A DNA stretch of 64,000 nucleotides. Origin: Phycobacter sedimenti. GTDB lineage: Bacteria > Pseudomonadota > Alphaproteobacteria > Rhodobacterales > Rhodobacteraceae. Position numbers and translations under genes: made by a program. The notes beneath the pieces are model-generated. The model ran no database searches and was not told the DNA's origin. It was given only the letters and a program-made list of their open reading frames with translations. The stretch spans positions 372,001-436,000 of the forward strand of contig NZ_JBBVGR010000001.1 of assembly GCF_038148855.1 (NCBI RefSeq), given 5' to 3'. Positions 34,643 through 44,578 of the stretch are shown here, piece after piece (position 1 is the first letter of the stretch; the number at the start of each line of letters is the position of its first letter).

Positions 34643-36745
34643 GTGCAAAGGTTGATAGAATTGTCGGAGAACAATCCGAACCAGGACGCAAGAGGAGCGA
34701 CCATACCGGTCGGATCCGAGCCCCAATCCGTTGGGCTGAAACGCGACGTGGAAATTCGCCTCCTGACACATGCCTATCAGGGCTATACCTCCAATATCAT
34801 TGTAAATGTAGCTTGCGGGCTTGGCCTTTACGCGCAGTTTCATCTTACTGGCCAGACCAACCATGCTGTCGATGCGGTGATCCTCTTTCTTCTCCTGCAA
34901 TCGACAATCAGGGCGATCCTTGGCCTGCGCGATGCGCGGCGCCTGTCCGCAGAGTCCGATCCTTGTTCAAAAATAGCCATTCGAGCGACGCGCCGGTATC
35001 TTATGGGCGTGATTCTGGGCAGTGCGACTTGGGGCGGGCTTCTGCACCTGGCACTGCAGAGCAGCAACAACGAGTTGATGTATTTCTCGATCATCATGGT
35101 CTCAGCAATGGCCTCGGGCGCCACGGGGCTGATCGCCCCCATGCTAAGGTGCGGGCGGCTTTACATCTCCGCGTTGTTGTCCGTCTTGACAGTCGAACTC
35201 TTGCTCATGCCCGAGCCGCAAACCGTTCTGGCCTTCCTGGTGGTGGTCTTCATGGTGGTGATGCTGGGTTCCCATACGCGCAATCACCGCATGCTGCGCA
35301 ATTCTATCGAGCTGGAGCTTAAGAACAGCGCTCTGGTCGATGATCTCAGGGTGCAGCAGGATGCGCTCACCGAATTCAATGCAACGCTGGAGGATCGTGT
35401 CAAGCGGCGCACGCGCGATCTGAAACGCCTGGCCGAGCACGACAGTCTCACGCAACTTTTCAATCGGCGCGGCATCATTCACTGGGTCGAGGAGCAGCAA
35501 AGGAATATCCCAGAAGGGTATGCCTTTGCGGTGATCTTCATCGATCTGGACAGGTTCAAGCAGATCAACGATGGGATGGGGCATGCGACGGGCGACTGTG
35601 CCCTGGCCGAAATCGGGGAGCGTCTGGCGGCATCGGCGCCGGAGCTTTCTGCGTTTTGCCGCTGGGGCGGGGACGAGTTTGTCGGCCTGCTGGCCGTGCC
35701 CGAAGAGCATTGTGCCGACCTTGGCCTGGAATTCACGGCTCAGCTGCGCGCGATCGTGGAAAAGCCGATCAGCTTTTCCAACCGCTCGGTTTCTGTTGGC
35801 TTCAGCGCAGGTCTGGCGATCTCAAGACCTCATCCGGTGGCGGTGAGCGAGGCGATCCGTTCGGCCGATCTGGCCGCCGGAGAAATCAAACGTACGGGGC
35901 GCGGGGGCACGCTCCTTTTCACGCCCGAACTGGTGGCCGAGCAAGAGCGCAACCTGATCATCGCGCAGCGTCTCAGACACGCTCTGCCTGCAAGAGAAAT
36001 GTTCCTGGCGTTCCAGCCGCTCGTGCATTCGCATGATTTTTCGATCCACTCCTACGAGGTGCTGTTGCGCTGGGACAACCCGATCCTGGGTCGTGTCAGC
36101 CCGGAAGAGTTCATTCCGATCGCAGAGGACATCGGCGAGATCGTCCATATCGGCGAATTCGTCGTGGACACCGCGCTTTCGACCTACGTCGAGGAACTGG
36201 GCCGCGCCTCTCCCATCAGGCTCGCACTCAACATCTCGCTCAGGCAGCTGGTCGTTCCCGGTTTTGCGCAATTCATACTGGGCTATCTGGAAAAATACCG
36301 CCTGCCCCCCAGCATGCTGATCCTGGAGGTGACCGAAACCATTTTTGATGCCCGCAATCAGGATACGATCATTGCGGTATTGCACGACCTTCATGCGCTC
36401 GGCATCGAGATCCACATCGACGATTTCGGGACCGGTTATTCCTCCCTGTCACGCCTGCACGAGATGCCCATATCTGCGCTCAAGATCGACAAGTCCTTTG
36501 TCCAGCAGATCGACGACCAGCGCTGCGCAATAATCGAGGGCAGCGTGATGATTGCCGAACGGTTCGGTGTGCACACCGTGGCAGAGGGCGTCGAAACCAT
36601 CGAGCAGGCCCGCCTGCTCCACGCCATCGGGGTCACTTACCTGCAGGGATATCTTTTTGGCAAACCGGTGGAGCATTTTGCCGAGGTTCTGGTCAACTCC
36701 GACTTCCTGATCTGGCCGGAAGCCGCAAGAAGCAAGGCCTCCTGA
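34643..36745 (+). CDS. membrane-bound GGDEF-EAL cyclic-di-GMP protein
   Basis: A protein of about 700 residues with a membrane part (about 50-215, five or six hydrophobic segments), a short coiled coil (ELKNSALVDDLRVQQDALTE region), GGDEF at about 270-425 and EAL at about 440-690. The diguanylate cyclase site is intact: CRWGGDEFVGLL. The EAL half has YEVLLRW (Glu kept), NISLRQ, LEVTETIFD, IDDFGTGYSSL, LKIDKSFV, AEGVETIEQ and QGYLFGKP, so it is probably active too. Which activity wins cannot be told. The start is a GTG at 34643 after GGAG at short spacing. It is the second c-di-GMP gene of the window. Confidence 0.92.
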   Translation: MQRLIELSENNPNQDARGATIPVGSEPQSVGLKRDVEIRLLTHAYQGYTSNIIVNVACGLGLYAQFHLTGQTNHAVDAVILFLLLQSTIRAILGLRDARRLSAESDPCSKIAIRATRRYLMGVILGSATWGGLLHLALQSSNNELMYFSIIMVSAMASGATGLIAPMLRCGRLYISALLSVLTVELLLMPEPQTVLAFLVVVFMVVMLGSHTRNHRMLRNSIELELKNSALVDDLRVQQDALTEFNATLEDRVKRRTRDLKRLAEHDSLTQLFNRRGIIHWVEEQQRNIPEGYAFAVIFIDLDRFKQINDGMGHATGDCALAEIGERLAASAPELSAFCRWGGDEFVGLLAVPEEHCADLGLEFTAQLRAIVEKPISFSNRSVSVGFSAGLAISRPHPVAVSEAIRSADLAAGEIKRTGRGGTLLFTPELVAEQERNLIIAQRLRHALPAREMFLAFQPLVHSHDFSIHSYEVLLRWDNPILGRVSPEEFIPIAEDIGEIVHIGEFVVDTALSTYVEELGRASPIRLALNISLRQLVVPGFAQFILGYLEKYRLPPSMLILEVTETIFDARNQDTIIAVLHDLHALGIEIHIDDFGTGYSSLSRLHEMPISALKIDKSFVQQIDDQRCAIIEGSVMIAERFGVHTVAEGVETIEQARLLHAIGVTYLQGYLFGKPVEHFAEVLVNSDFLIWPEAARSKAS

Positions 36746-36764
36746 CCGCGTGCTGCGGCCAAGA

Positions 36765-37223
36765 CTATTTTTCCGCCTTCTTTTCCCAGCGCCCGTTTTC
36801 CTCGGACCAGTACTGCGCAGCGCAGCCCGCGTCGGTCAGCGCCTTCCATTGCCCGCGCGCGTGCTGAACGGCCTCGGTATCTGTCCCGTCAAAGAGAATG
36901 CAGACCCGTTCCAGCACCTGCACTTCTTCGGCCGAAACATCTGCCCCGTCCACCGCCATGACACAGGTCGGCGTATTGGCGGCCGTCTCCCCCGTCGTCA
37001 GCAGGATCGGCTGCAGGGCATCATGGGGGCCACCTGCGAGCCCGTGCGGCAGGAAGCTTTCGTCACCGCCCATCCACAACCGCTCATCCAGCCAGGCCAT
37101 ACGTTCAGGATCGCGCCCGCGCACCGCAATGCGCCAGCCTGCGCCGCGCGCCTTTTCCAGCAGAACCGGCAGCGTTTCCTGCAATGGCCTGCGCGTCAGG
37201 TGGTAGAAAAAGGCAGCCCCCAT
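36765..37223 (-). CDS. holC: DNA polymerase III subunit chi
   Basis: A 152-residue HolC, which links the clamp loader to single-strand DNA-binding protein. It begins MGAAFFYHLTRRPLQETLP and contains the LDERLWMGGDESFLPHG stretch and the QPILLTTGE segment typical of the family. It lies 7 bp downstream of pepA, the arrangement seen in many proteobacteria, and converges with the GGDEF-EAL gene. Confidence 0.93.
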   Translation of the reverse strand: MGAAFFYHLTRRPLQETLPVLLEKARGAGWRIAVRGRDPERMAWLDERLWMGGDESFLPHGLAGGPHDALQPILLTTGETAANTPTCVMAVDGADVSAEEVQVLERVCILFDGTDTEAVQHARGQWKALTDAGCAAQYWSEENGRWEKKAEK

Positions 37224-37230
37224 GGCAGGC

Positions 37231-38706
37231 TCATTCCGCCTCGAACCGGTCCTGCACCAGACGGTTCAGCGCCATCACGCCCCAGCCGGTCGCACCCTTC
37301 GGGGCATAAGCGGTGTCGCTCTTGACGGACGCCACACCGGCAATGTCCAGATGGATCCACGGCATCCCATCCTTGATGAACCGCTGCAGGAATTGCGCCG
37401 CGGTGATGGAGCCTGCCGGGCGTCCGCCGACGTTCTTCATGTCCGCAATGCGCGATTTCAGCATGTCGTCATAGGCCTTGCCCAGCGGCATGCGCCAGGC
37501 GCCTTCGTCCTCCGCGCTGGCCGCCTTCAGAAAGCCTTCGCAGAGCTTGTCATCGTTTGAGAAAACACCGGCGTTTTCGTGTCCAAGACCGATGATGATC
37601 GCGCCCGTGAGGGTGGCCAGATCGATGATGCCGGCTGGCTTGAAGCGCTCCTGCGCATACCAGAGGACATCGCACAACACCAACCGGCCTTCCGCATCGG
37701 TGTTGATCACCTCGACGGTGTCGCCCTTCATGGTCCTGACCACATCACCGGGGCGCGTGGCATTACCCGACGGCATGTTCTCCACCAGGCCGACCAGGCC
37801 CACCACATTTGCCTTCGCCTTGCGCAGGGCCAGCGTCTTCATGGTGCCGGTGACAACGCCCGCGCCGCCCATATCCATGGTCATGTCTTCCATGCCCGCC
37901 GCCGGTTTCAGAGAGATACCACCGGTGTCGAAGACCACCCCCTTGCCCACCAGCGCCAACGGCGCCGCATCCTTGGGGCCGCCTTTCCACTGCATCACGG
38001 CGACCTTGGAGGGGCTGACCGACCCCTGCCCCACGGACAGAAGGCAATGCATGCCCAGTTTCTCTAGATCCGCCTCTTCGAGGATTTCCACCTCAAGGCC
38101 GATGTCGCGCAGGCCTTCGATGCGCGCTGCAAACTCGGTGGTGGTCAGCACATTGGCCGGCTCGTTGATCAGATCACGCGTCATGTGCACGCCCTCGGCC
38201 ACGGCCAGAAGCGGCGCGAACGCGGCAGCGGTCTCATCCGCACTTTTGTGCGCGACCACGACCTCGCCCTTGGCGGTTTCCTCTCCGGCCGTCTTGTGTG
38301 CATCAAAATCATAGGTCCGAAGAACAATCCCCATGGCCAGATCCGCCGCCCGGTTCATGTTGCCGGCCATGACGGTCAGGGCTTTGCCGCCTGCCCGCTT
38401 GGCAAGTTCAGACCCTGCCTTGCGCGCTTCGGTCTGATCCACACGTTTCGGCAAGACCATGACATGCAGCGCTTCGGCAGCCAGCCCCGCCGGCCAGGCC
38501 AGAGTGAAGACCTGCCCGGTCTTTGCGGATTTGAACGCCTCCGAGTCGAGGAGGCGGGCGATTGCGCCCTTCGTCAGCCTGTTCGCGCTGCGTGTGGCCT
38601 GATCCATCCCTCCGTCAGGTGTCACCAGAACCACGACATGGCCGCTGATGTCGGCCAAGTCTTTTGGGTCATAGGCATCAAAACGGATTGGAATCAGACG
38701 GCTCAT
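37231..38706 (-). CDS. pepA: leucyl aminopeptidase
   Basis: A 491-residue M17 family aminopeptidase. Two-zinc site and catalytic residues: LVGKGVVFDTGGISLKP, MTMDMGGAGVV and the NTDAEGRLVLCD signature. It removes N-terminal residues from peptides in the cytosol; in some bacteria PepA also binds DNA. The ATG at 38706 follows CAGGAG. It forms an operon with holC and diverges from lptF across 194 bp. Confidence 0.96.
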   Translation of the reverse strand: MSRLIPIRFDAYDPKDLADISGHVVVLVTPDGGMDQATRSANRLTKGAIARLLDSEAFKSAKTGQVFTLAWPAGLAAEALHVMVLPKRVDQTEARKAGSELAKRAGGKALTVMAGNMNRAADLAMGIVLRTYDFDAHKTAGEETAKGEVVVAHKSADETAAAFAPLLAVAEGVHMTRDLINEPANVLTTTEFAARIEGLRDIGLEVEILEEADLEKLGMHCLLSVGQGSVSPSKVAVMQWKGGPKDAAPLALVGKGVVFDTGGISLKPAAGMEDMTMDMGGAGVVTGTMKTLALRKAKANVVGLVGLVENMPSGNATRPGDVVRTMKGDTVEVINTDAEGRLVLCDVLWYAQERFKPAGIIDLATLTGAIIIGLGHENAGVFSNDDKLCEGFLKAASAEDEGAWRMPLGKAYDDMLKSRIADMKNVGGRPAGSITAAQFLQRFIKDGMPWIHLDIAGVASVKSDTAYAPKGATGWGVMALNRLVQDRFEAE

Positions 38707-38900
38707 CACATTGGCTCCTGTCGATCTGTGCGTGTTTATGCAACAGCTACCCCGTGCTTTGCGGCTTGACCAGCCCGCAGGTTGCCGAGCCCGCAAGCTG
38801 GCAGCGCTTTGCCCAGCCAGGGATCAGATTGGAGTTTTCCCCGCCAGACATTTCCTCTAAGCTGCCGCAAAACAACAATGGCAAGATCTGGGGGGATCGG

Positions 38901-40040
38901 GTGTCACGCTACGACAGATACGTACTGTCGCAATACCTGCTGTTCTTCGGCTTCTTTGCGCTTATTCTTGTGGCGGTTTTCTGGCTGAACCGCGCGGTCG
39001 TGCTGTTCGACCGCCTGATCGGCGACGGGCAGTCGGCGCTCGTCTTTCTCGAATTCACCGCTCTGGGCCTGCCGAATCTCATCCGCATGGTCCTGCCGGT
39101 TGCGGCATTCGCCGCGACGCTCTGGGTGACCAATCGCCTCAACAGCGAAAGTGAGCTGACGGTTCTGCGCGCGACCGGCACCAGCCCCTGGCAAATGGCA
39201 CGCCCGGCGCTGGCCTTTGGGATCATCACGGCCCTGATGATGTCGGCGCTCACGCATTTCCTGCTGCCCGCCTCGGTTGGCCAGCTGCAAGTCAGGGAGC
39301 GGGAGGTCGCACGGAATGTTACGGCCAAGCTTCTGACGGAAGGGAACTTTTTGCATCCCGCAGATGGCGTGACGTTCTATATTCGCCAAATCGACCCCGA
39401 TGGCACCCTGCGCGATGTCTTCCTGTCCGACAGACGGGACCCGACACAGACCGTAACCTATACCGGTGCGCGGGCGTTTCTGCTGCGCGATGGCGACAAG
39501 GCTCATCTGATCATGGTCGACGGAATGGCCCAGCGTCTGAATACGCAAAGCCGCACCCTCTCGACGACGGCATTTTCCGATTTTTCTTATGATATCAGCG
39601 CCATATCACAGAAAGCAGAAAACCCGATCAGAAACATCAGGGCCGTCCCGACCCGCGAACTGATGTTCAACCAGGAGGGCGTCACACAGCGCGACGGGTA
39701 TGATGCAGGCGTGCAAAACGAAGAACTGCACCTCAGGTTTGCCCAGGCGATCATCTGCATTGCGGTCTCGGTGATTGGCTATGCGACCCTGATGCTGGGA
39801 ACCTTTTCCCGCTTCGGTGTCTGGCGCCAGGCCCTGCTGGCATTTCTCATTCTCATTGTGATCGAAGGGATGCGGGGCGTGGTGTCCGAACCTGTCCTCA
39901 AAACGCCCTCCTTGTGGCCGTTGCTGTATATTCCATCGCTGCTGGGCCTTGCCGTCGGCTTCGCCTTCTTGCATCTCGCCAGCCATCCCGGCTTCGGTCA
40001 CCGCCTTTTGCGGATTGGTTCCAAAGGACGGACCGCATGA
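38901..40040 (+). CDS. lptF: LPS export permease LptF
   Basis: A 379-residue inner-membrane protein with six membrane helices, three before and three after a periplasmic beta-jellyroll domain. With LptG and the ATPase LptB it pulls LPS from the inner membrane. It begins SRYDRYVLSQYLLFF, the normal LptF start, from a GTG with GGGGG upstream (38891-38895). The stop overlaps the lptG start (ATGA). lptB and lptC are not in the window. Confidence 0.95.
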   Translation: MSRYDRYVLSQYLLFFGFFALILVAVFWLNRAVVLFDRLIGDGQSALVFLEFTALGLPNLIRMVLPVAAFAATLWVTNRLNSESELTVLRATGTSPWQMARPALAFGIITALMMSALTHFLLPASVGQLQVREREVARNVTAKLLTEGNFLHPADGVTFYIRQIDPDGTLRDVFLSDRRDPTQTVTYTGARAFLLRDGDKAHLIMVDGMAQRLNTQSRTLSTTAFSDFSYDISAISQKAENPIRNIRAVPTRELMFNQEGVTQRDGYDAGVQNEELHLRFAQAIICIAVSVIGYATLMLGTFSRFGVWRQALLAFLILIVIEGMRGVVSEPVLKTPSLWPLLYIPSLLGLAVGFAFLHLASHPGFGHRLLRIGSKGRTA

Positions 40041-41158
40041 CGCTGGACCTTTATTATGCAAAACGGTTTGGACAGTGGTTCCTGGTGATTTCCGGTGTCC
40101 TGATGACGCTCGTGATCCTGATCGACCTCAACGAGCAGATCAGGCGATTTGGCAGCCAGGACCTGGGAATCGGCAAGCTTATCGGACTGACGCTTCTGAA
40201 CGCCCCTGCAGCCTTCAGCGAGTTCCTTCCGCTGATCATGATCCTGACAACGATTGTCCTGTTTGTCGGGCTGGCGCGCAGCAGCGAATTGGTGGTGACG
40301 CGGGCAAGCGGTCGCTCGGGGATCCGTGCCCTAGTTGCACCGGTGCTCGTCGCAGCACTGATCGGCATACTCGCCGTCAGTACGCTCAACCCGATTGTCG
40401 CGGCGACGAAGAACCAGTCCAGGAGCCTCTCCGACATCTATCGCAACGGCGCGCCCTCGGCCTTGTCCCTTTCCGGCGAGGGACTGTGGCTGCGCCAGGG
40501 AAGCCCCCGAGGCCAGTCGGTCATTCACGCCACCGGATATTCCACAGGGGACCATGACATCCGCGATACAGCCAACATCACGCTGCTGGATGTTACCATT
40601 CACGACTACGCCCCGGATGGCGGTCCGGTCCGCCAGATCATCGCCGAAAGCGCCAGATTGCAAGGCAGCGACTGGCTGTTGCAACACGCAAAAGTCTGGC
40701 CGCTTGCTGCCGGGCTCAATCCCGAGACCAACTCGGCAGAGCATGACCTCCTGATCCTTCCGACCACCCTCACAAGCGAACGCATTCGTGACAGCCTGGG
40801 CAGCGCTGACGGGATCTCGGTCTATGACCTGCCCTCAACCATCCGAGACCTGGCCACAGCCGGTTTCTCAACAAAACGCTACGAAGTCTGGCTCCAAAGC
40901 GAGTTGGCGCGCCCGTTTTTCCTGGTGGCAATGGTGCTGATGGGCGCGGCTTTTACCATGCGGCACACGCGGCTGGGCGGAACGGGCCTTGCAGTGCTGA
41001 CAGCGGTACTGCTGGGCTTTGGCCTCTACTTCATTCGCAATTTTGCGCAGGTCCTTGGCGAGAATGGCCAGATTCCGGTGGCTCTGGCCGCTTGGGCCCC
41101 TCCGGTGGCTTCGATCATGCTGACGATGGGACTGCTTCTTCATGCCGAGGACGGATAA
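40037..41158 (+). CDS. lptG: LPS export permease LptG
   Basis: A 373-residue partner of LptF with the same six-helix plus jellyroll layout. It begins MTLDLYYAKRFGQWFL and has the early helices with FSEFLPLIMILTTIV and the late ones with ELARPFFLVAMVLMG. It is coupled to lptF by a four-base overlap, and lptD starts one base after its stop, so the export machinery is made from one message. Confidence 0.95.
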   Translation: MTLDLYYAKRFGQWFLVISGVLMTLVILIDLNEQIRRFGSQDLGIGKLIGLTLLNAPAAFSEFLPLIMILTTIVLFVGLARSSELVVTRASGRSGIRALVAPVLVAALIGILAVSTLNPIVAATKNQSRSLSDIYRNGAPSALSLSGEGLWLRQGSPRGQSVIHATGYSTGDHDIRDTANITLLDVTIHDYAPDGGPVRQIIAESARLQGSDWLLQHAKVWPLAAGLNPETNSAEHDLLILPTTLTSERIRDSLGSADGISVYDLPSTIRDLATAGFSTKRYEVWLQSELARPFFLVAMVLMGAAFTMRHTRLGGTGLAVLTAVLLGFGLYFIRNFAQVLGENGQIPVALAAWAPPVASIMLTMGLLLHAEDG

Positions 41159-41159
41159 C

Positions 41160-43322
41160 ATGCGCCGCGCCCTTTTGCTCTCCGTGCTGTTGCCCTGGCT
41201 CGGGCTGAGCCTACCGGCACATGCCGAAACGACAGCAGAGCCAAGTCCGGCAGCGCCCCCCGCGATGCTGGTGGCGGATCGTGTCTATATCACCGCTCAA
41301 CGCACCCTGATTGCGACCGGAAATGTCGAAGCCTTTCAGGGGGACATGCGCCTGCGGGCGCAGAAGATCAGCTACGATCAGGCCAGCGGAACACTAGAGA
41401 TCGAAGGCCCCATCCGCATGGATCAAGGCGGCGATGTCACGATCCTCGCCAGTGCCGCGGAACTGGACCGGGACCTTCAGAACGGCCTGCTGGTCAGTGC
41501 GCGCATGGTCTTCAAGCAGCAGCTGCAACTGGCCTCTCTGCAGATGACCCGGGTCAGCGGACGCTACACCCAGCTTTACAAGACTGCGGCAACCTCCTGT
41601 CACGTCTGCGAGGACGGGCGACCCCCGCTTTGGCAGATACGGGCAGAGCGCGTCACGCATGATCAACTGGCACAACAGCTCTATTTCGAAAACGCCCAGC
41701 TCAGAATTCTGGACGTGCCCGTATTCTATTTCCCCGGCCTGCGCCTGCCGGATCCGACCCTCGAGCGGGCGACCGGCTTTCTCATCCCTTCGATCCGGAC
41801 CACATCCAACCTGGGATCCGGGGTAAAGATACCCTATTTCTTCCGGATCGGAGATCACAAGGATCTGACCCTATCGCCCTATGTGTCCCGCAAGACGCGC
41901 ACGCTTGATGCACGCTATCGGCAGGCGTTCCGATCGGGGCGCATCATCTTCGAGGGGGCGCATACCCGTGACGACTTGCGTCCCGGCGAAAGCCGCGGGT
42001 ACCTCTTTGCAGAAGGTCAGTTCGATCTGCCACGCGGGGTCAAGCTCGGGTTTGATCTGAAGACAGTCTCCGATGACGCCTATCTGGCGGACTATGGCCT
42101 GCCCGATCTTGACCGGCTACGTTCGGAAGTGACCCTGACCAAAGTGCGCCGTGACGAGTTGTTCCGGGCCGGCGTCTATCATTACAAGACTTTGCGCGAC
42201 AGCGAAGATCAGGATCTCATCCCCTCGGCCATTGCCGATGTCACCTATCAGCGCCGCTATTTCCCGGACGCCCTGGGGGGAGAAGTGCGACTGACGTTGG
42301 AAGGTCATGGCCACCGGCGCCAATCCGACCTCACCAGCACCGGCAGCCTGCCGCAGGGACGCGATGTGGCGCGACTGACCGCAGACCTCGACTGGCGCCG
42401 CACCTGGCGCCTTGCCGGGGGCCTTCTGGCCGAGTGGCAGATCGGTGCTGCAGCGGATGCCTTCTCGGTGTACAACGACGCCAATTTCGCCAATTCCGAA
42501 ACCCGCCTGGCCCCGCGCAGCGCCCTGACTCTGCGCCTTCCCATGAGCAAACGCGGCATCGCGGGCCATCAGTACTATCTGGAGCCGATCGTCCAGCTTG
42601 GCTGGCGCGATCTCTCCGGCGGCGCAGTGCCCGCCGATGAAAGCGGCTTTGTAGAGTTCGATCAGGGCAACCTCCTTGCCCTCTCGCGTTTTCCTGCGAT
42701 TGATGCCCGCGAAGAAGGGCTGACCCTTGTTTACGGGCTGAACTGGGCCCGCTATTCCAGCGCGGGCTGGCAGGCTTTCGCCACGATTGGCCAGGTGCTG
42801 CGTCGGGATGCAGATACCCGTTTCACCAAAAGCTCGGGCCTTGGCGGGACCTCTTCGGATATTCTGATGGCCGGTCAGGTGAAGCTGAGCGAGGACCTGT
42901 CGCTGACGGCCCGCGGGCTGCTGAACGGGTCCCTGAATTTCTCCAAGGCCGAATTCCGCGGCGATTGGATGAGCCGGAAGGCTTCGGTGTCCGGCACCTA
43001 CCTGTGGCTCGGCACGGATCCGGCCGAAGGACGCAGCGAAGAAACCTCGGAGTTGTGGTTCGATGGCTCTTACGAGATCTCCGCCTCCTGGCGGGCCAGC
43101 GCCAGCCTGCGGTACGATATCTCGGATGCCCGCGCGACAAGGGCGGGACTTGGCCTAGCCTACAGCAATGAGTGTATCACCGTCGACGTATCGCTCAACC
43201 GGCGCTATACATCGACAACAAGTGTTGAGCCTTCGACCGATTTTGGGTTTACCATCGCGTTGAATGGGTTCTCCGTGAACAGCGGCAACAAGAAGTACAG
43301 GCGATCATGCAGCAATACCTGA
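41160..43322 (+). CDS. lptD: LPS-assembly outer-membrane protein LptD
   Basis: A 720-residue LptD with a signal peptide (LLLSVLLPWLGLSLPAHAE), an OstA/LptA-like beta-jellyroll at about 25-150 (VYITAQRTLIATGNVEAF) and a C-terminal barrel of some 550 residues. It inserts LPS into the outer leaflet together with LptE. Four cysteines remain after the signal: two in SCHVC, one in NECI and one in RSC near the C-terminus, matching the two N-to-C disulfides known from E. coli LptD. The gene overlaps surA by 16 bp. Confidence 0.95.
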   Translation: MRRALLLSVLLPWLGLSLPAHAETTAEPSPAAPPAMLVADRVYITAQRTLIATGNVEAFQGDMRLRAQKISYDQASGTLEIEGPIRMDQGGDVTILASAAELDRDLQNGLLVSARMVFKQQLQLASLQMTRVSGRYTQLYKTAATSCHVCEDGRPPLWQIRAERVTHDQLAQQLYFENAQLRILDVPVFYFPGLRLPDPTLERATGFLIPSIRTTSNLGSGVKIPYFFRIGDHKDLTLSPYVSRKTRTLDARYRQAFRSGRIIFEGAHTRDDLRPGESRGYLFAEGQFDLPRGVKLGFDLKTVSDDAYLADYGLPDLDRLRSEVTLTKVRRDELFRAGVYHYKTLRDSEDQDLIPSAIADVTYQRRYFPDALGGEVRLTLEGHGHRRQSDLTSTGSLPQGRDVARLTADLDWRRTWRLAGGLLAEWQIGAAADAFSVYNDANFANSETRLAPRSALTLRLPMSKRGIAGHQYYLEPIVQLGWRDLSGGAVPADESGFVEFDQGNLLALSRFPAIDAREEGLTLVYGLNWARYSSAGWQAFATIGQVLRRDADTRFTKSSGLGGTSSDILMAGQVKLSEDLSLTARGLLNGSLNFSKAEFRGDWMSRKASVSGTYLWLGTDPAEGRSEETSELWFDGSYEISASWRASASLRYDISDARATRAGLGLAYSNECITVDVSLNRRYTSTTSVEPSTDFGFTIALNGFSVNSGNKKYRRSCSNT

Positions 43323-44578
43323 CCCTCCGGACACCGGCCCCTCTGACGCGGCGCGCCCTCCAGTTTGCGGCCCGCTCCTGCGCGGCGATCACGCTCTGTG
43401 CAGCCCTCATGGTGCCGCCTGCCCCTGCGAGCGCACAGGGCCTGTTTTCGCCGGCAATCACGGTGGATGACACTGTCATCACCTACTACGAACTGGAACA
43501 GCGCGCCCGCTTCATGGGCGTCATGCGCGTGCCGGGCGACCTGATGAAAGAAGCCCGCAAAGAGCTGATCAAGGACCGTCTAAAGCTCGCCGCCATGGCC
43601 GAGGCCGGAATTGAGCCAAGCGAGGAGGAAGTCACCGCCGGAATGACGGAATTGGCCGGGCGGGCGAATCTGTCGCTCAACGAGTTCCTGTCTGCCTTGC
43701 AGGAAAGCGGCATCGACCCGGAAACGGTGCGCGACTTTTCCCGTGTGGGCATCGGCTGGCGGGATCTGATCAGCGCGCGGTTCCTTGCCCGTGCCCGCCC
43801 GACAGAGGAAGAGATCGACCGCGCCATGGGCCAGGCAGGTTCGGGCAGCGTTCAGGTGCTGCTGTCGGAAGTGATCCTCCCGATCAACGAACAGAATGCC
43901 CCTCAGGTCGAGGATCTCGCCCAGCAGATCGCCGCCCTGACCACACAGGCCGCCTTTTCCGCAGCAGCCTCTCAATACTCTGCCGCTCAAAGCCGCGAAA
44001 ATGGCGGTGAACTGAACTGGATGCCCATCACGAAACTGCCGCCGCAGTTGCAGGAGGTGGTCCTGGCGCTGGACACCAGCGAGGTCACGGAGCCGCTGCC
44101 ACTGCAAGGAGCGGTTGCGCTTTTCCAGATGCGGGGGCTGCGCGAAGTGTCTGGGCGCGCACAGCGCTATGATGCAATTGAATATGCCGCACTCTATCTG
44201 CCGGGGGGCCGCAGCCCTGAAACCCTTGCAAAGGCGCAGGAGATCATCGAGGGCACCGACACCTGCGACGATCTTTATGGTGTTGCCAAGGGGCAGGATC
44301 CTTCTGTCCTTGATCGTGTCAGCCTTCCCCCGGCTGAAATCGACCGCGATATCGCCATCGAGCTTGCCAAACTCGATCCCGGCGAGACCTCGACGGCCGT
44401 GACCCGCAACAATGGTCAAACGCTGGTTCTGCTGCGCCTGTGCGGCCGCACGGCCGAGCTGGGCGAAGGCGAAAGCCGCGAAACCGTTGCCAATGCGCTC
44501 ACCGCTCAGCGGGTCGAATCCCTTTCTGCCAGCTACCTGGAACAGCTGCGCGCCGACGCTCGCATCGAGGAAAAATGA
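43307..44578 (+). CDS. surA: periplasmic chaperone/peptidyl-prolyl isomerase SurA
   Basis: A 423-residue SurA, which chaperones outer-membrane proteins such as LptD. A signal peptide ends near PAPASAQG (about 43). The N-terminal SurA domain follows (ITYYELEQRARFMGV) and one parvulin-like domain at about 180-285 (QVLLSEVILPI, GGELNWMPITKLPPQL). Only one parvulin domain is clear, as in other alphaproteobacteria. It starts inside lptD and ends in an ATGA overlap with pdxA. Confidence 0.93.
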   Translation: MQQYLTLRTPAPLTRRALQFAARSCAAITLCAALMVPPAPASAQGLFSPAITVDDTVITYYELEQRARFMGVMRVPGDLMKEARKELIKDRLKLAAMAEAGIEPSEEEVTAGMTELAGRANLSLNEFLSALQESGIDPETVRDFSRVGIGWRDLISARFLARARPTEEEIDRAMGQAGSGSVQVLLSEVILPINEQNAPQVEDLAQQIAALTTQAAFSAAASQYSAAQSRENGGELNWMPITKLPPQLQEVVLALDTSEVTEPLPLQGAVALFQMRGLREVSGRAQRYDAIEYAALYLPGGRSPETLAKAQEIIEGTDTCDDLYGVAKGQDPSVLDRVSLPPAEIDRDIAIELAKLDPGETSTAVTRNNGQTLVLLRLCGRTAELGEGESRETVANALTAQRVESLSASYLEQLRADARIEEK